A stretch of DNA of 52,741 nt from Flammeovirga sp. OC4 (GCF_000812565.1 NZ_JTAM01000052.1:1-52741); one strand, 5' to 3'; shown: positions 1-8,777, counted from the stretch's first letter. Notes: generated from the letters alone by a model not told the origin. A program made the numbers and translations.

Positions 1-113
1 TTTTAAACCCATTTCTGAGACCAATAAATTTATACCATGATAGAAAATAAGCTATTTCATTTAATATCATAAAATTCCAACATTTGCTTCATGATATTAA
101 AACAAATAGCAAA

Positions 114-839
114 ATGAAAAAAATAGCATTAGTAACAGGAGCAAATAAAGGACTAGGTCTTGAAACTGCTCGACAATTGGCACAAGCAAATACAACTGTT
201 TTGATTGCTTCAAGAAATAAAGAAAGAGGATTAGAAGCAGTTGATACATTAAAAATAGAAGGTCTTGATGTGGATTTGGTTCAACTCAATGTAACGAATG
301 AAACTGAAATAAACGCCTTAGTACAAGAGATTGACGCCAAGTTTGGTCAACTCGACATATTGGTAAACAATGCAGGTATTATACATAGTCGCGAACCTAA
401 AGGTATTAACTCTGCTGATCGAGTGGAAGCAGAGGTTTTAAGAGAAACATTTGATGTGAATTTCTTTGGTTTAGTCCTTCTCACCCAAAAATTATTACCA
501 CTGCTTAAGAAAAGTAAAGCGGCTAGCATTGTTAATGTCTCAAGTATTTTGGGGTCAAACACGATTCAAAGCGATGAAAGTTCTCCATGGAGCAGTATTA
601 AACCTTTTGCCTACAATGCATCTAAAACTGCCTTAAATTCATTTACGGTACACTTAGCAGCTGCTTTGAAAGAAACAAACATAACAGTGAATTCAGCCCA
701 CCCGGGTTGGGTCAAAACGGAGCTTGGAGGTGAGAATGCTCCATTAGAAACTCCAGAAGGAGCCAAGACTTCAGTAAGTCTAACATCCGCTGATTTTACA
801 GGAAAGTTTATCCACGATGGGGAGGAAATTGCCTGGTAA
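114..839 (+). CDS. Short-chain dehydrogenase/reductase (SDR), carbonyl-reductase-like
   Basis: A soluble NAD(P)-dependent oxidoreductase of the classical SDR family, about 241 aa. Visible motifs are the N-terminal cofactor loop TGANKGLG, the NNAG motif, a catalytic Ser in the NVSS strand and the active-site YNASK (YxxxK). An extra stretch of about 20 residues before the catalytic Tyr and the PGWVKT segment after it resemble the carbonyl reductase/SDR21-like branch. The frame is open 30 bases further upstream, but I chose the inner ATG because MKKIALVTG is the usual SDR start and the extra ten residues look non-conserved. A DJ-1-like gene follows 55 bases downstream on the same strand, so the two may be co-transcribed. 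The substrate cannot be inferred. Confidence 0.85.
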   Translation: MKKIALVTGANKGLGLETARQLAQANTTVLIASRNKERGLEAVDTLKIEGLDVDLVQLNVTNETEINALVQEIDAKFGQLDILVNNAGIIHSREPKGINSADRVEAEVLRETFDVNFFGLVLLTQKLLPLLKKSKAASIVNVSSILGSNTIQSDESSPWSSIKPFAYNASKTALNSFTVHLAAALKETNITVNSAHPGWVKTELGGENAPLETPEGAKTSVSLTSADFTGKFIHDGEEIAW

Positions 840-894
840 CCATCAAGTATAACACAATAAAAAAATAATTTCAATTTTAATAAAACACAAAAAG

Positions 895-1749
895 ATGAAA
901 AAAATAGTATCACTAATCGTATTGGCTTTTGCCTTGAATTTCCAATCAGTACTTGCTGCAAATATCTTAGTTGTCATCTCTGAAGTCTCAGAAATGAAAC
1001 TAAAGGGTGGGAGTAATTATAAAACAGGATTTTACTTAAATGAATTAATGGAACCTGTAAAGATCTTTATGGATGCTGGGCATACATTGACTTTTGCGAC
1101 ACCAAGTGGTTTAGCTCCAACTTTAGACCCAGTGTCAGATACTCCTGATCATTTTCTAAACACAAGCAAAGAAAACTATAATGCCCACAAGGCACTTTTC
1201 AATCAATTAATGCTGACGGATATAGATAAAAGTCCTGTGATAAGTTTTGCTCGTGTTGAGCAAATCGGAATTGAAACATTTGATGCCCTATTTGTACCTG
1301 GAGGTCATGCTCCTTTAGGCGATTTAGTAGCCAATGATTTGCTTAGCAAGTTTTTAAATCATTTCCACGCTGAGGCAAAACCAACGGGCTTGGTATGTCA
1401 TGGTCCGGTTGCTCTCTTATCTTCGTTACCCAATAGCAAAGCATTTGAAAAGGACATGAAAGCAGGAGACAAAGCGAAACCTGCTAAAGGATGGATTTAT
1501 AAAGGATACAACATGACTGTATTCAGCAACTCAGAGGAAACTGTAGCAACAAAATACTACTTAGGGGGTGATGAATTACCTTATTGGCCTGAAAACGCGA
1601 TTACATTAGCTGGAGGTAATTATTCTAAAGGAAAACAAGATTGGGCTCCACATGTAGTTGTCGATAGAGAACTTGTAACAGGTCAAAATAACAAATCATC
1701 TTCGGGAGCGGGAGAAGCAGTACTTGAATTGCTTAAGAAAGTCAACTAA
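895..1749 (+). CDS. Secreted DJ-1/PfpI family protein (class I glutamine amidotransferase-like)
   Basis: A 284-aa protein with an N-terminal signal peptide (hydrophobic core, cleavage after LAA around residue 22) and a DJ-1/PfpI fold. The nucleophile elbow CHGP carries the reactive Cys, and VPGGHAPLGDL is the preceding glycine-rich turn. The NYKTGFYLNEL segment matches the Hsp31/YDR533C-like (glyoxalase III or chaperone) branch, where a Glu supports the Cys. Family members act as methylglyoxal hydratases, chaperones or uncharacterised amidases. A signal peptide is less common in the family and implies a periplasmic role. It follows an SDR gene and is probably co-transcribed with it. The family call is firm; the function is open. 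Confidence 0.85.
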   Translation: MKKIVSLIVLAFALNFQSVLAANILVVISEVSEMKLKGGSNYKTGFYLNELMEPVKIFMDAGHTLTFATPSGLAPTLDPVSDTPDHFLNTSKENYNAHKALFNQLMLTDIDKSPVISFARVEQIGIETFDALFVPGGHAPLGDLVANDLLSKFLNHFHAEAKPTGLVCHGPVALLSSLPNSKAFEKDMKAGDKAKPAKGWIYKGYNMTVFSNSEETVATKYYLGGDELPYWPENAITLAGGNYSKGKQDWAPHVVVDRELVTGQNNKSSSGAGEAVLELLKKVN

Positions 1750-1770
1750 ACTACTCCAATCTAAATTCTC

Positions 1771-1907
1771 TGTATTGTAAAATCAATTATCATCCACTTT
1801 CAAGTTTTTCTTCCTTTTTACATTATGAAAAGAGGTAGGCTTAGAAATTAAAAACTAAATTTCATTCATATCCTAAAAGTTTTCAGAAACCTCCTGATTT
1901 CTAAACA
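1771..1907 (-). repeat. Degenerate, internally deleted copy of the IS630-related miniature element
   Basis: The stretch begins with TGTATTGTAAAATCAATTAT, a decayed version of the terminal repeat TACATTGTAAACTAAATTAT. It keeps the ordered landmarks of the minus-orientation element: an ACTTTCAAG/TTCTTCC block, an AGGCTTAGAA block, AACTAAATTTCATTC, and the CTGATTTCT half of the terminal hairpin. The middle is missing. It is recognised by eye against the full copy at 11590-11984. It fills part of the 480-base gene-free stretch after the DJ-1 gene. Confidence 0.5.
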
Positions 1908-1940
1908 GATGATGCTCCCGGATGTTGATTTTACCTGAAC

Positions 1941-1983
1941 ATACCCTATTCTTCTCCCTTAGTGGTTTAGAAGAATAGGGTAT
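1941..1983. terminator. Strong 15-bp hairpin, probable terminator
   Basis: Perfect inverted repeat ATACCCTATTCTTCT / AGAAGAATAGGGTAT with a 13-base loop. On the plus strand it is followed by TTTGATTTT. It lies about 190 bases after the DJ-1 gene, so it may end that unit, although a decayed repeat lies in between. It could instead be a mobile hairpin. Confidence 0.55.
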
Positions 1984-2148
1984 TTTGATTTTAATAATAG
2001 GAACTGCTATTCTTCAATTAGGACTTAATTTTAAGTGAAAAACATGAGAATAAATATCGTCAAGCACGTTGATATAGCTGAAATTTACCATTCCCTCAAT
2101 CTAGTACATCAGTAACTTTAATGGCTCAAATAATCCTATATCATTATC

Positions 2149-2192
2149 AAAAAAAGAGACTGATACATCTACTAGTGATGAAACAGCCTCTT
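2149..2192 (-). terminator. Rho-independent terminator of the DUF4476 gene
   Basis: Read on the minus strand, AAGAGGCTG pairs with CAGTCTCTT (one mismatch) around a loop of about 21 bases. A run of seven T follows. It begins about 40 bases after the stop codon of the minus-strand DUF4476 gene. Confidence 0.7.
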
Positions 2193-2230
2193 TTCGATTA
2201 AACGCTAGTTGAATAGCGCTTTAGAATAGT

Positions 2231-3331
2231 CTATTGATGACCTAAAAACTCTTCCAAAGCTTCTTTATTTTTCACATAAGATAGTTTACCAACTGCCATA
2301 TGATATTTTGATTTGTCAGAAGTGTACTCAAACGCCATTTTAGCAAAAGCTAATCTTTTCCCATCCAAGTTGAAAACACCCATCAAATCTACTACTTGGG
2401 CAGTGCTGATGCATCCTTTTTCCATCAAAAACTCATTGGCCATCTCTACAAATTTTCCACCTGCATTCATCTCAGCTTTAATGTCATTTTTAAGTTTAGA
2501 GAAGTCAGCAAAGCTCATTTCGCAATCTTTTGCAACTTCTTTTTTCTCTGCTTTCGGTGCTTCACTCACTGCTACCTCTTTTTCTACATAAGTAGTACTT
2601 CTTATATCAATATTTTCGATGCTCACCTCTTCTAATTGAAGTACTTGAATTGCATTCGCCCAATCGATCACAACAGCTTCACCATTAGGAGTAATGTTGA
2701 TAGAGAAAGTATAAGATTTGTTAGGGAAGATGATGTCTCCTTTTTTCACAATCTTCGGTTCTCCTCCTGAAACATTAATTTTTGAAAGATCTAAATAACC
2801 TAATTGTCCCATTTTTCCTTGGAACGAACATTTTACCTGAACATATACTCTATCAGAATAAACGTTGTGTTCCATCACTTTTACGTGAAAACTACCATAC
2901 GTTTTTTCTACTTTTTCAGCTACCGTTAAAGGCTCCGTTTTTACAGCTGTCCCTGGTGCTTTTGCATAACGAATGCCTTTCATTTGAAGAAAGAATTGGT
3001 CTGCATTTGCCTTTACAGGAGGTTTCGCACGGAACTCATTGTAAATCGTTTTGCTGTCTCCCGGTTTTAAAATGTATTGTGTTTTGGTAGGTCTAACTTC
3101 CCCCTCGTTCATTGATAAAGTAGTTTCATTACGATCAATAATAAGGTAACCGTTTCCAGTGTTTTTAGCCTTATAATTAATGTAATAACTAGAAGTAGAA
3201 GATTTGACTTTTTCGAAAGTGAAGCTTGAATGATCTGTTGTAATGGATTTTGGCATATTATACACTTTGGTTTGTGCATAAGAAGTCCCGATCATAAGTA
3301 ATAAAAAAATGAATGATAATTGTTTTTTCAT
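2231..3331 (-). CDS. Secreted protein with C-terminal DUF4476 domain
   Basis: A 366-aa exported protein with a signal peptide (MKKQLSFIFLLLMIGTSYAQ, cleavage near residue 20). Residues about 25-240 are beta-rich and unrecognised, with paired conserved-looking segments that suggest two beta-sandwich domains. A charged linker rich in Glu, Lys and Ala follows. The last 95 residues (CEMSFADFSKLKNDI to EALEEFL) form the helical DUF4476 domain, identified by the QVxxLMxxFxxDxKRLxxAKxAYE-like pattern. DUF4476 occurs mainly in secreted Bacteroidota proteins and has no known function. I prefer the second Met of the frame because MKKQ directly precedes the hydrophobic core. It appears monocistronic with its own terminator. 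Confidence 0.8.
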   Translation of the reverse strand: MKKQLSFIFLLLMIGTSYAQTKVYNMPKSITTDHSSFTFEKVKSSTSSYYINYKAKNTGNGYLIIDRNETTLSMNEGEVRPTKTQYILKPGDSKTIYNEFRAKPPVKANADQFFLQMKGIRYAKAPGTAVKTEPLTVAEKVEKTYGSFHVKVMEHNVYSDRVYVQVKCSFQGKMGQLGYLDLSKINVSGGEPKIVKKGDIIFPNKSYTFSINITPNGEAVVIDWANAIQVLQLEEVSIENIDIRSTTYVEKEVAVSEAPKAEKKEVAKDCEMSFADFSKLKNDIKAEMNAGGKFVEMANEFLMEKGCISTAQVVDLMGVFNLDGKRLAFAKMAFEYTSDKSKYHMAVGKLSYVKNKEALEEFLGHQ

Positions 3332-3893
3332 AAGATGCATATTTAATATAATTTATATGAAGAGAGCACTATTTTGAAATATAATTTCACTGTAAAAAAG
3401 GATAATGATGTATAACCTATTATCATTGGAAGTAGCAAAAAAAGAAGTCAAATAGCCTCAAGTAGCTAGGAACATATTTCTCCCTAGAATAATCGAATAG
3501 ATTGTATTTTTAAATTTCTTAGAAGTCTGTTTTTCTTACTACATTTAAGTCATTTCATCCAGCATGAATTGAGTTTTTCACTCTTAGACCCAATGTATTT
3601 CTTAACTAATTTTGAATTTACCAGTAGAAACTCCAGCTATTAAAAAATTAGCATGAATACTTCGTTCTTCCGAATTACCAATAACCTCATTTTGATTCAA
3701 AAGTCGAATTGCATAGATAGTAAGAAACAAAAAATTAAAGATGTTTATGATTAGCATAAAAAATTCATGTCAGTGTTTTACGCTTCCAAATTCATCAATA
3801 ATTGTACCACAAAAGTAGATAACTCCAACAGGTCATTTTATGGTTTCACAATGTTATATCAAAGAGAATTGTTTGAGAAAAATCTAAATTCAA
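3332..3893. other. Gene-free stretch, nothing recognised
   Basis: About 560 AT-rich bases upstream of the DUF4476 gene. I see no credible reading frame, hairpin or repeat beyond short A/T runs. The promoter of the minus-strand DUF4476 gene should lie in the first 100-150 bases, but no clear Bacteroidota -7/-33 pair stands out. Confidence 0.5.
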
Positions 3894-4046
3894 TACATTA
3901 TACACTAAATTATCATCAACTTTTATTCGTTCTTTCTACAAACATTTATAGGATCTACTTTCAAGCTTCCTTCTTCTTCATTTTTGGCTTAACGCAAAAG
4001 AGTGTCAAGGCTTTGAAGTCAAAAGCTAAATTCTTTGGTCTTACAG
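3894..4046 (-). repeat. Truncated miniature element (IS630-related), reverse orientation
   Basis: Starts with the terminal repeat TACATTATACACTAAATTAT and continues through the same ordered blocks as the complete elements: ATAGGATCTACTTTCAAGC, TTCCTTCTTCTTCATTTTTG, then GAAGTCAAAAGCTAAATTC. It breaks off after about 150 bases, so the left half including the other terminal repeat is missing. A reading frame across this region on the plus strand is an accident of the repeat. Confidence 0.7.
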
Positions 4047-4187
4047 GCTGTCCAAAAACACAAGTAGGTACAAAAAAAAGTAAGATTAGTATTTTCTTCA
4101 TAGTTTGCGTTAGCTGATTTTCAAATAATTATTGCCAATATTCGGAAGATAAGGGGCATTTGAACGTTGAGTGTTATAGTTTCGATT

Positions 4188-4790
4188 TTATTCTTTTCTA
4201 ATTATTTCGCTTACTCTTACAGTTCCACATTGTCCTTTTGAAAAGCTTGGGAATTCAAAAGTTTGAATTGAATCATTTTCCAGCTTTATTTCAATTCTTA
4301 GCTTGTTTATTTTATAATTATACAAATCATCTGAAATCCCTTGTGTCCAATCATACTTATAAACAGGATAATATGAGAATATGAAATCTTTTTTGTCTTT
4401 ATAATTAGTTTTTTCAAAATTGTCAGAATAGATTCTTACAATCTCTGAATCATTAATATCATTTAGAATATTTATGAAGGCTTTTTGCTCAAATGAAATA
4501 TGAATTGATGAATATAATTCTGTTATAGGGATTGTAATAAGAAGAATAATTAAAGGAGTTCTAATATTTTTCCAACTACTCTTTCGTTCCGATACGTAAA
4601 TACTACATTGTATTAAAGCAATAATACCGAATAAGAAATAAGCCATTATAGTAAAGAATGCTGTAAGTTCAATATCAATATTTTTCGCGAACCATACCCT
4701 ACTGTAATACCAATAGAAAAATGTAATACTTCCAAATATTAAAGGTGATAATGAAAAAGCATAAATTATTTTCAAACGTTTATTCTTCAT
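4188..4790 (-). CDS. Hypothetical membrane protein
   Basis: A 200-aa protein not recognised as any family. Three hydrophobic segments are visible: residues about 9-30, 43-65 and 78-98. A soluble tail of about 100 residues follows, rich in Asp, Asn, Lys and aromatic residues (SYYPVYKYDWTQG) and ending with FSKGQCGTVRVSEIIRKE. The tail would face the periplasm or cytoplasm depending on topology. It is the most downstream of five consecutive minus-strand genes of unknown function. Its size and island context are compatible with a membrane immunity protein, but nothing in the sequence proves this. Confidence 0.6.
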   Translation of the reverse strand: MKNKRLKIIYAFSLSPLIFGSITFFYWYYSRVWFAKNIDIELTAFFTIMAYFLFGIIALIQCSIYVSERKSSWKNIRTPLIILLITIPITELYSSIHISFEQKAFINILNDINDSEIVRIYSDNFEKTNYKDKKDFIFSYYPVYKYDWTQGISDDLYNYKINKLRIEIKLENDSIQTFEFPSFSKGQCGTVRVSEIIRKE

Positions 4791-4918
4791 GATTATCTAA
4801 TAAACTACAACGGTGTATATACATTCCTTAGTCAATTTCTTGACACTTACCTATCAAGATGTTAATGATATTACTCGGACTGCAAACTTCTAAATTACTG
4901 CAATCTAAACTAAGAAAT

Positions 4919-5200
4919 TTATTCATTTTCTAAATATTCTTTCAGTCTTCGGTACTCATTTAGCAGAGCTCCCCTATTTCCCCAATCCTCGGTTTCGTCT
5001 TCTACTTTCGGATTGATAAAAGTTCCATTGCCTGCTATAATTTCAATTGATTCAAGTCCCATTTCTTTTGCAGCTTTTTTCTGGTCTTCTGTTTCATCTT
5101 TAATACCCATCATATCTTTAGAGTATTCCCAATCACGATCGAATACTTCTTCGAATAGATCCAAGAATTTAGTAATTGAAACTTTTAAGTCCTTATTCAT
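4919..5200 (-). CDS. Small acidic protein, possibly immunity-like
   Basis: A 93-aa soluble, strongly acidic protein. It starts with the helix-like segment FLDLFEEVFDRDWEYSKDMM and ends with DWGNRGALLNEYRRLKEYL. The spacing of aromatic and acidic residues (LFEEVFxxDWE; NGTFINPKVEDE; EDWGNRGALLxEYRxLK) looks like a conserved small Bacteroidota family that I remember only as hypothetical. Its start overlaps the stop of the 62-aa gene upstream by four bases (5197-5200), so the two are translationally coupled and probably work together. A role as an orphan immunity protein is only a guess from size, charge and clustering. Confidence 0.55.
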   Translation of the reverse strand: MNKDLKVSITKFLDLFEEVFDRDWEYSKDMMGIKDETEDQKKAAKEMGLESIEIIAGNGTFINPKVEDETEDWGNRGALLNEYRRLKEYLENE

Positions 5201-5385
5201 TCTATTTCATTTCCTGATTTAACAATATTCCTAGCTCTTGATAAAAGTTGCTTGTAATCTTTGTCGAGTAATTCGGGGACATCAGATTCAAGCATCGCAC
5301 ACAAATCCCATAGGAGCTGTTCTTCCGAAGGATCCTTAATTTTTAATTCTTCATCATCACGAAATCGAATGAGGAAGTCAATCAA
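5197..5385 (-). CDS. Small acidic protein, partner of the downstream 93-aa gene; start codon uncertain
   Basis: At least 62 aa, all-helical by composition, acidic, with no recognised domain. The coordinate given uses a TTG start. The open frame continues upstream with protein-like sequence (ITLELSSNEALVL) for 12 codons to an ATA at 5419-5421, which sits in an A-rich tract, and on to a TAG six codons before that. There is no ATG or GTG anywhere in this extension. ITLELSSNEALVLIDFL reads naturally as the beginning of a small helical protein, so the real start may be a non-standard codon, or an ATG may have been lost by a change in the A-tract. Its end overlaps the 93-aa gene by four bases. Confidence 0.5.
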   Translation of the reverse strand: MIDFLIRFRDDEELKIKDPSEEQLLWDLCAMLESDVPELLDKDYKQLLSRARNIVKSGNEIE

Positions 5386-5432
5386 AACAAGAGCTTCATT
5401 TGAAGAAAGTTCAAGAGTTATTTTTTTTATTT

Positions 5433-6116
5433 TTATCTAAACCTTTTCAATTCAAAAAAACCTATTATTGATAACAATGCACAATAAAAATTAATTGTAA
5501 CAGTAGAATGTTGTATCAAATCGATGTAATATGTATAGCCATAAACATAGTCCTCGGTTTGACTACCTTCTACGCTGCTGTATATTATGTCCATATACCA
5601 ATCGTATGTATCTATGCCAAACACAAATAATAATAATGGAAATATTATCTGATAGTAAGTAAATAGTACTGAAGCGAATAAGAAACCATATGATTTGATT
5701 TTCTTTCTTGGTTTCAATCCTTTCAAAATTATTTTTAGATTAATCAAAGGAATGAATAACAGATATTTCGATTTTACATTCACTTCCGTTTGTCTATTAA
5801 CCCACATTAAAAATGTTGCTATAAATACCCATTTGATAAAATTAAGAAAGATACCGACTCTCTCTGCTATATTCAAAAGCATGATATAGCTGTCAGATTC
5901 AGCTAAGTCAGGTGATATCCAAAATAGATTGTAAGCATAAAAAGAGGGAAAAAGCAATATTGAAAATACCGACAAAAAATAAATATAGTATTTTCTTAAA
6001 AAATCGAATTTCCCAAACCTAAATACTAAAACAAGAACCAATATCTGAATAAAAAAAACTCCAAAGTACCCTATTAGAAGATAATTATAATTGGGAGTAA
6101 GTAATGTCGAATCCAT
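5433..6116 (-). CDS. Hypothetical multi-pass membrane protein
   Basis: A 227-aa protein with about six hydrophobic segments: residues about 12-33, 42-65, 80-105, 117-131, 145-170 and 205-222. Aromatic-rich loops (DTYDWYMDIIYSS, DYVYGYTYYIDLIQ) lie between them. I recognise no family. There is no signal-peptide-like cleavage site, so it is probably an inner-membrane protein. It lies directly upstream of the two coupled small acidic genes, with less than 50 bases between them, so it may head a three-gene unit. Function unknown. Confidence 0.6.
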   Translation of the reverse strand: MDSTLLTPNYNYLLIGYFGVFFIQILVLVLVFRFGKFDFLRKYYIYFLSVFSILLFPSFYAYNLFWISPDLAESDSYIMLLNIAERVGIFLNFIKWVFIATFLMWVNRQTEVNVKSKYLLFIPLINLKIILKGLKPRKKIKSYGFLFASVLFTYYQIIFPLLLFVFGIDTYDWYMDIIYSSVEGSQTEDYVYGYTYYIDLIQHSTVTINFYCALLSIIGFFELKRFR

Positions 6117-6239
6117 TTATTTTAACAGTTACATCTTATGCTTATAAAACAATTATAGCCTACGTAATGGCTAAACTACAACCAGCGAGTGCATCACCCA
6201 GTGTATGGAAATTAGCTACTATTAGGCTTCTTTTTTTTA

Positions 6240-6773
6240 TTAATCAGATTTTAAGAAATTATCAGTTACAGCAAAATAACATGAAGTAATATTCGGATAG
6301 ATATAATCTGAGTTTCTATTATCAAAACCACTATAAATCCAAATCCATAAATCTGAATTCTTCCAAAATGATGTTTTTATGTAGGGTTGCCATGTTTCTC
6401 CATCTTCATCTAAAATCATATTCCATTTTCCACCATGTTTTTTGATGTACACATCTCCAGAATAAGCAATAACAGCCAAAACATTTTTTTCGATAAATTT
6501 ATCTGTCACTTTATTTTCTTCAGCTAATGTAATTAACCTGTTATCGATTGCGTAAAGACTATTTTCACTGTAATCAAAAATGTCTATATCCATATTCAAA
6601 TTTTCAGCTAACTGTCTTCTTAATTCCTTTGTATGTTTTGGGAAATTTTCACCATAAATATTTTTGCCTTTAAGAACATTATGGGAATAAGTACCGTATT
6701 CATGCATTTCCTTCTGTTTAGCACACGAGAATAATAAAACTAAAGCTAAAGTGTATAAAAATCTATATTTCAT
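6240..6773 (-). CDS. Hypothetical lipoprotein
   Basis: A 177-aa protein with a lipoprotein signal peptide: MKYRF, a hydrophobic core, then LLFSC with the lipidated Cys near residue 17. The mature part has mixed alpha/beta composition, with a VLAVIAYSGDVYIKKHGGKW segment followed by aromatic-rich C-terminal sequence. The GEV/GDVYxxxxGGxW pattern recalls small periplasmic or immunity-like proteins, but I cannot name a family. It is followed by other small unknown genes on the same strand. Envelope location is well supported; function is unknown. Confidence 0.65.
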   Translation of the reverse strand: MKYRFLYTLALVLLFSCAKQKEMHEYGTYSHNVLKGKNIYGENFPKHTKELRRQLAENLNMDIDIFDYSENSLYAIDNRLITLAEENKVTDKFIEKNVLAVIAYSGDVYIKKHGGKWNMILDEDGETWQPYIKTSFWKNSDLWIWIYSGFDNRNSDYIYPNITSCYFAVTDNFLKSD

Positions 6774-7191
6774 CTACTTTATGAAGCCTAACATTAAATA
6801 TAAACAATAGCGTATATCCCTTAAATTCCAAAAATAAACACCATAGCTTATGTTAGTATAAAAACTTCCAACTCCCTTTCAAAAAAATAGTTTGCTGTTA
6901 GATTGTTGAAAGACAATTTCAATTTACATTTTAATGTATTACAAAACAAGAATTGATTTTTAAGTGGGTAGAAGAGGTTGATTATTATTTTAAAATCTAT
7001 TCGTGAGCAAATGCAAATTTATTCGAAAACTTAGTTTATGATGTATTGTTTGTTTGTAAGGACGCCGCAATGCAACGCCCCTACATGACTACATTTTTGA
7101 AAAGTTATTATTAAACACTGTTCTTCTATATCTTCAGAAAATCACTTAGTCGTATTTCCCCATTGGTCTTAAAGGAAATTTTGCTTTTGAC
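6774..7191. repeat. Gene-free stretch holding repeat remnants
   Basis: Around 7019-7044 lies a decayed terminal repeat, CGAAAACTTAGTTTATGATG, like the right end of the IS630-related elements. Directly after it (about 7040-7135) is a second repeat type, AAGGACGCCGCAATGCAACG followed by CCCCTACATGACT and TTATTATTAAACACTG. The same order of blocks recurs at 15790-15880 (GTGAGGACG ... CCTACAGAACTG ... TTATTATAAAACCTTTG). The rest, next to the lipoprotein start, shows nothing recognisable. Confidence 0.5.
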
Positions 7192-8298
7192 TTAGTGTTT
7201 CGGAATCAAATCTAATGCGATGATTTCACTTTTTGTTCCAAGTCTAAAAGGAGGGCCAAATGTACCAATCCCTTCTGAAACAAGTATTTTTGTGCCGTTA
7301 TAATCATGCAAACCTCGGTTATAATCAAATATCATATTCGCCACAAAGTTGAATGGAAAAATCTGCCCTGCATGTGTATGACCGGTGAGGTATAAATCAA
7401 TACCATGTTCATTGGCATATTTGATTCCGTTTGGAGCATGATGAAGCAATATCGTTGGACGTTCCTTGATCATTTTAAGCGTAGGTAAAACTTCGTCCAT
7501 CGTTGGTTTTTCATCTGAAGCATGCATATCAAAAGAGTTTCGATCGGCAAGCATGTGTGTTAAACCAGCAATTTGCAGTTCTCCAAAAGTTGCCTTTTCA
7601 TTTTCTAATACATGAACACCAACTTTCTTCATCAAAGAATAAATGCTGTCCATATTGGTGGCATGATCATGATTACCGTCTACAAAATAAACTGGTGCTT
7701 TAATTTGCTTCAAAGGCTCAAAATATTTTTCTTTTAGAGCGTATTCACTGTCAAGATAGTCTCCAGTAATCAGTACTACATCAGGATTTTGTGCATTGGT
7801 CTTCTCAATGATTTCTTGTAAGAAACCATTTGTTCTGAAATGTCCAATATGAATATCCGTTAAGTGAACAGCTTTTACTTTTTTCGTTAAGCCCTCCATC
7901 GGAATTGTCATTGGTGTAATTTGTATGCTTGCTCCTCTCCAATATCCAAAAAGAGTAATGCAAAATGCCAATCCAAAACCTATTAGGCCAAATGTTGATG
8001 GTTTTAATTTCACAAAAATACCAATACCATCCGCCACCAAAAATGAGAGGAGTACGAAAAGGTAAATACCCATGGTCACCGATGCTGTTTTGTATAAGAT
8101 GTGTCCAATCATGCCTGTAGCATTTGTGAAAACACCACTCACTACCATAAAAATCAATGGAAGCAAGCTGAAAGTGATATACACTAAACGTGTACTCTCA
8201 ATTCCAAAAATATAAATGATTTTTTTTGATAGATAGATAACGGTAAATGCAATGAGGGCTAAAAAGACCACTACTATTGCATAGGGGAGTAATTTCAT
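7192..8298 (-). CDS. Membrane-anchored metallophosphoesterase (YaeI/YkuE-like)
   Basis: A 368-aa protein with four to five N-terminal membrane helices (residues about 5-27, 38-60, 72-92, 104-122), then a calcineurin-like phosphoesterase domain from about residue 140. All metal-binding blocks are present: DIH (LTDIHIGHF), GDYLD, GNHDH, and GHTHAGQ near the end. The related YaeI/YkuE enzymes are di-metal phosphoesterases, some acting on UDP-2,3-diacylglucosamine or other lipid-linked phosphates, but this substrate is unknown. The helical N-terminus is typical of the Bacteroidota version. The gene stands alone on the minus strand between repeat-rich intervals. Confidence 0.9.
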   Translation of the reverse strand: MKLLPYAIVVVFLALIAFTVIYLSKKIIYIFGIESTRLVYITFSLLPLIFMVVSGVFTNATGMIGHILYKTASVTMGIYLFVLLSFLVADGIGIFVKLKPSTFGLIGFGLAFCITLFGYWRGASIQITPMTIPMEGLTKKVKAVHLTDIHIGHFRTNGFLQEIIEKTNAQNPDVVLITGDYLDSEYALKEKYFEPLKQIKAPVYFVDGNHDHATNMDSIYSLMKKVGVHVLENEKATFGELQIAGLTHMLADRNSFDMHASDEKPTMDEVLPTLKMIKERPTILLHHAPNGIKYANEHGIDLYLTGHTHAGQIFPFNFVANMIFDYNRGLHDYNGTKILVSEGIGTFGPPFRLGTKSEIIALDLIPKH

Positions 8299-8489
8299 TT
8301 TAAAAGTTTATTTGATGTATTTATCACCGTGTAAACGAAGCTTTCAACAACGTTCGATTACAGTGTATTTCTATACCATAAATTTAAAGGTGTAGATTTT
8401 CGTAGGCTTAACAGTTTAAAGGAAATGATTAACAAAATTACAGATCTGCCATTTTTTGATGACGTGGAAAAATAAAAGAGGCATCACTA

Positions 8490-8578
8490 CCAATGTAAAC
8501 CAGGTTATCGTTTACCCCAAAACGACCTTTCTACAAGCATTGATAGGATCTACTTTCAAGTTTCTTTCTTCTTCATAA
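8490..8578 (-). repeat. Right-end fragment of the miniature element, reverse orientation
   Basis: CAATGTAAACCAGGTTATCG followed by CGACCTTTCTACAAGCATTG and GGATCTACTTTCAAG matches the right-hand 90 bases of the complete element at 52292-52684, inverted. It stops abruptly before the triple-hairpin repeat. Confidence 0.7.
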
Positions 8579-8612
8579 ATGATGGACTGATTGCAGATCA
8601 AAATAATCTGCT

Positions 8613-8749
8613 TCACGATTGAAGTCATAGGCAAGTGATATGGAGTCCACCAACACTAAAGTCGCTTACGTTAACTAACCTTCAAGACTTCAGTCTTGAT
8701 AAGGTTGGGCTATCACCTACCCATAGTTTTAACTATGGTGTACGAAACA
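8613..8749. repeat. Triple-hairpin intergenic repeat, copy 1
   Basis: Three short inverted repeats occur in fixed order: GATTGAAGTCATAGGC (decayed), CAAGACTTCAGTCTTG, and CCATAGTTTTAACTATGG. They are separated by spacers including AACACTAAAGT and GATAAGGTTG. The same order and spacers recur at 25528-25670. Here the repeat is wedged between two fragments of the miniature element. It fills the middle of the 650-base gene-free stretch downstream of the GNAT gene. Confidence 0.75.
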
Positions 8750-8777
8750 TCCTATCTCTTTTGTTCCAATTCTTATC

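Noticed and set aside
3767-4117. Plus-strand open frame of 116 codons
   Set aside because: Its second half is the truncated miniature element at 3894-4046, and the product has no family-like features.
6104-6289. Plus-strand open frame of 61 codons between two minus-strand genes
   Set aside because: It overlaps the start of one gene and the end of the other, and the product looks random.
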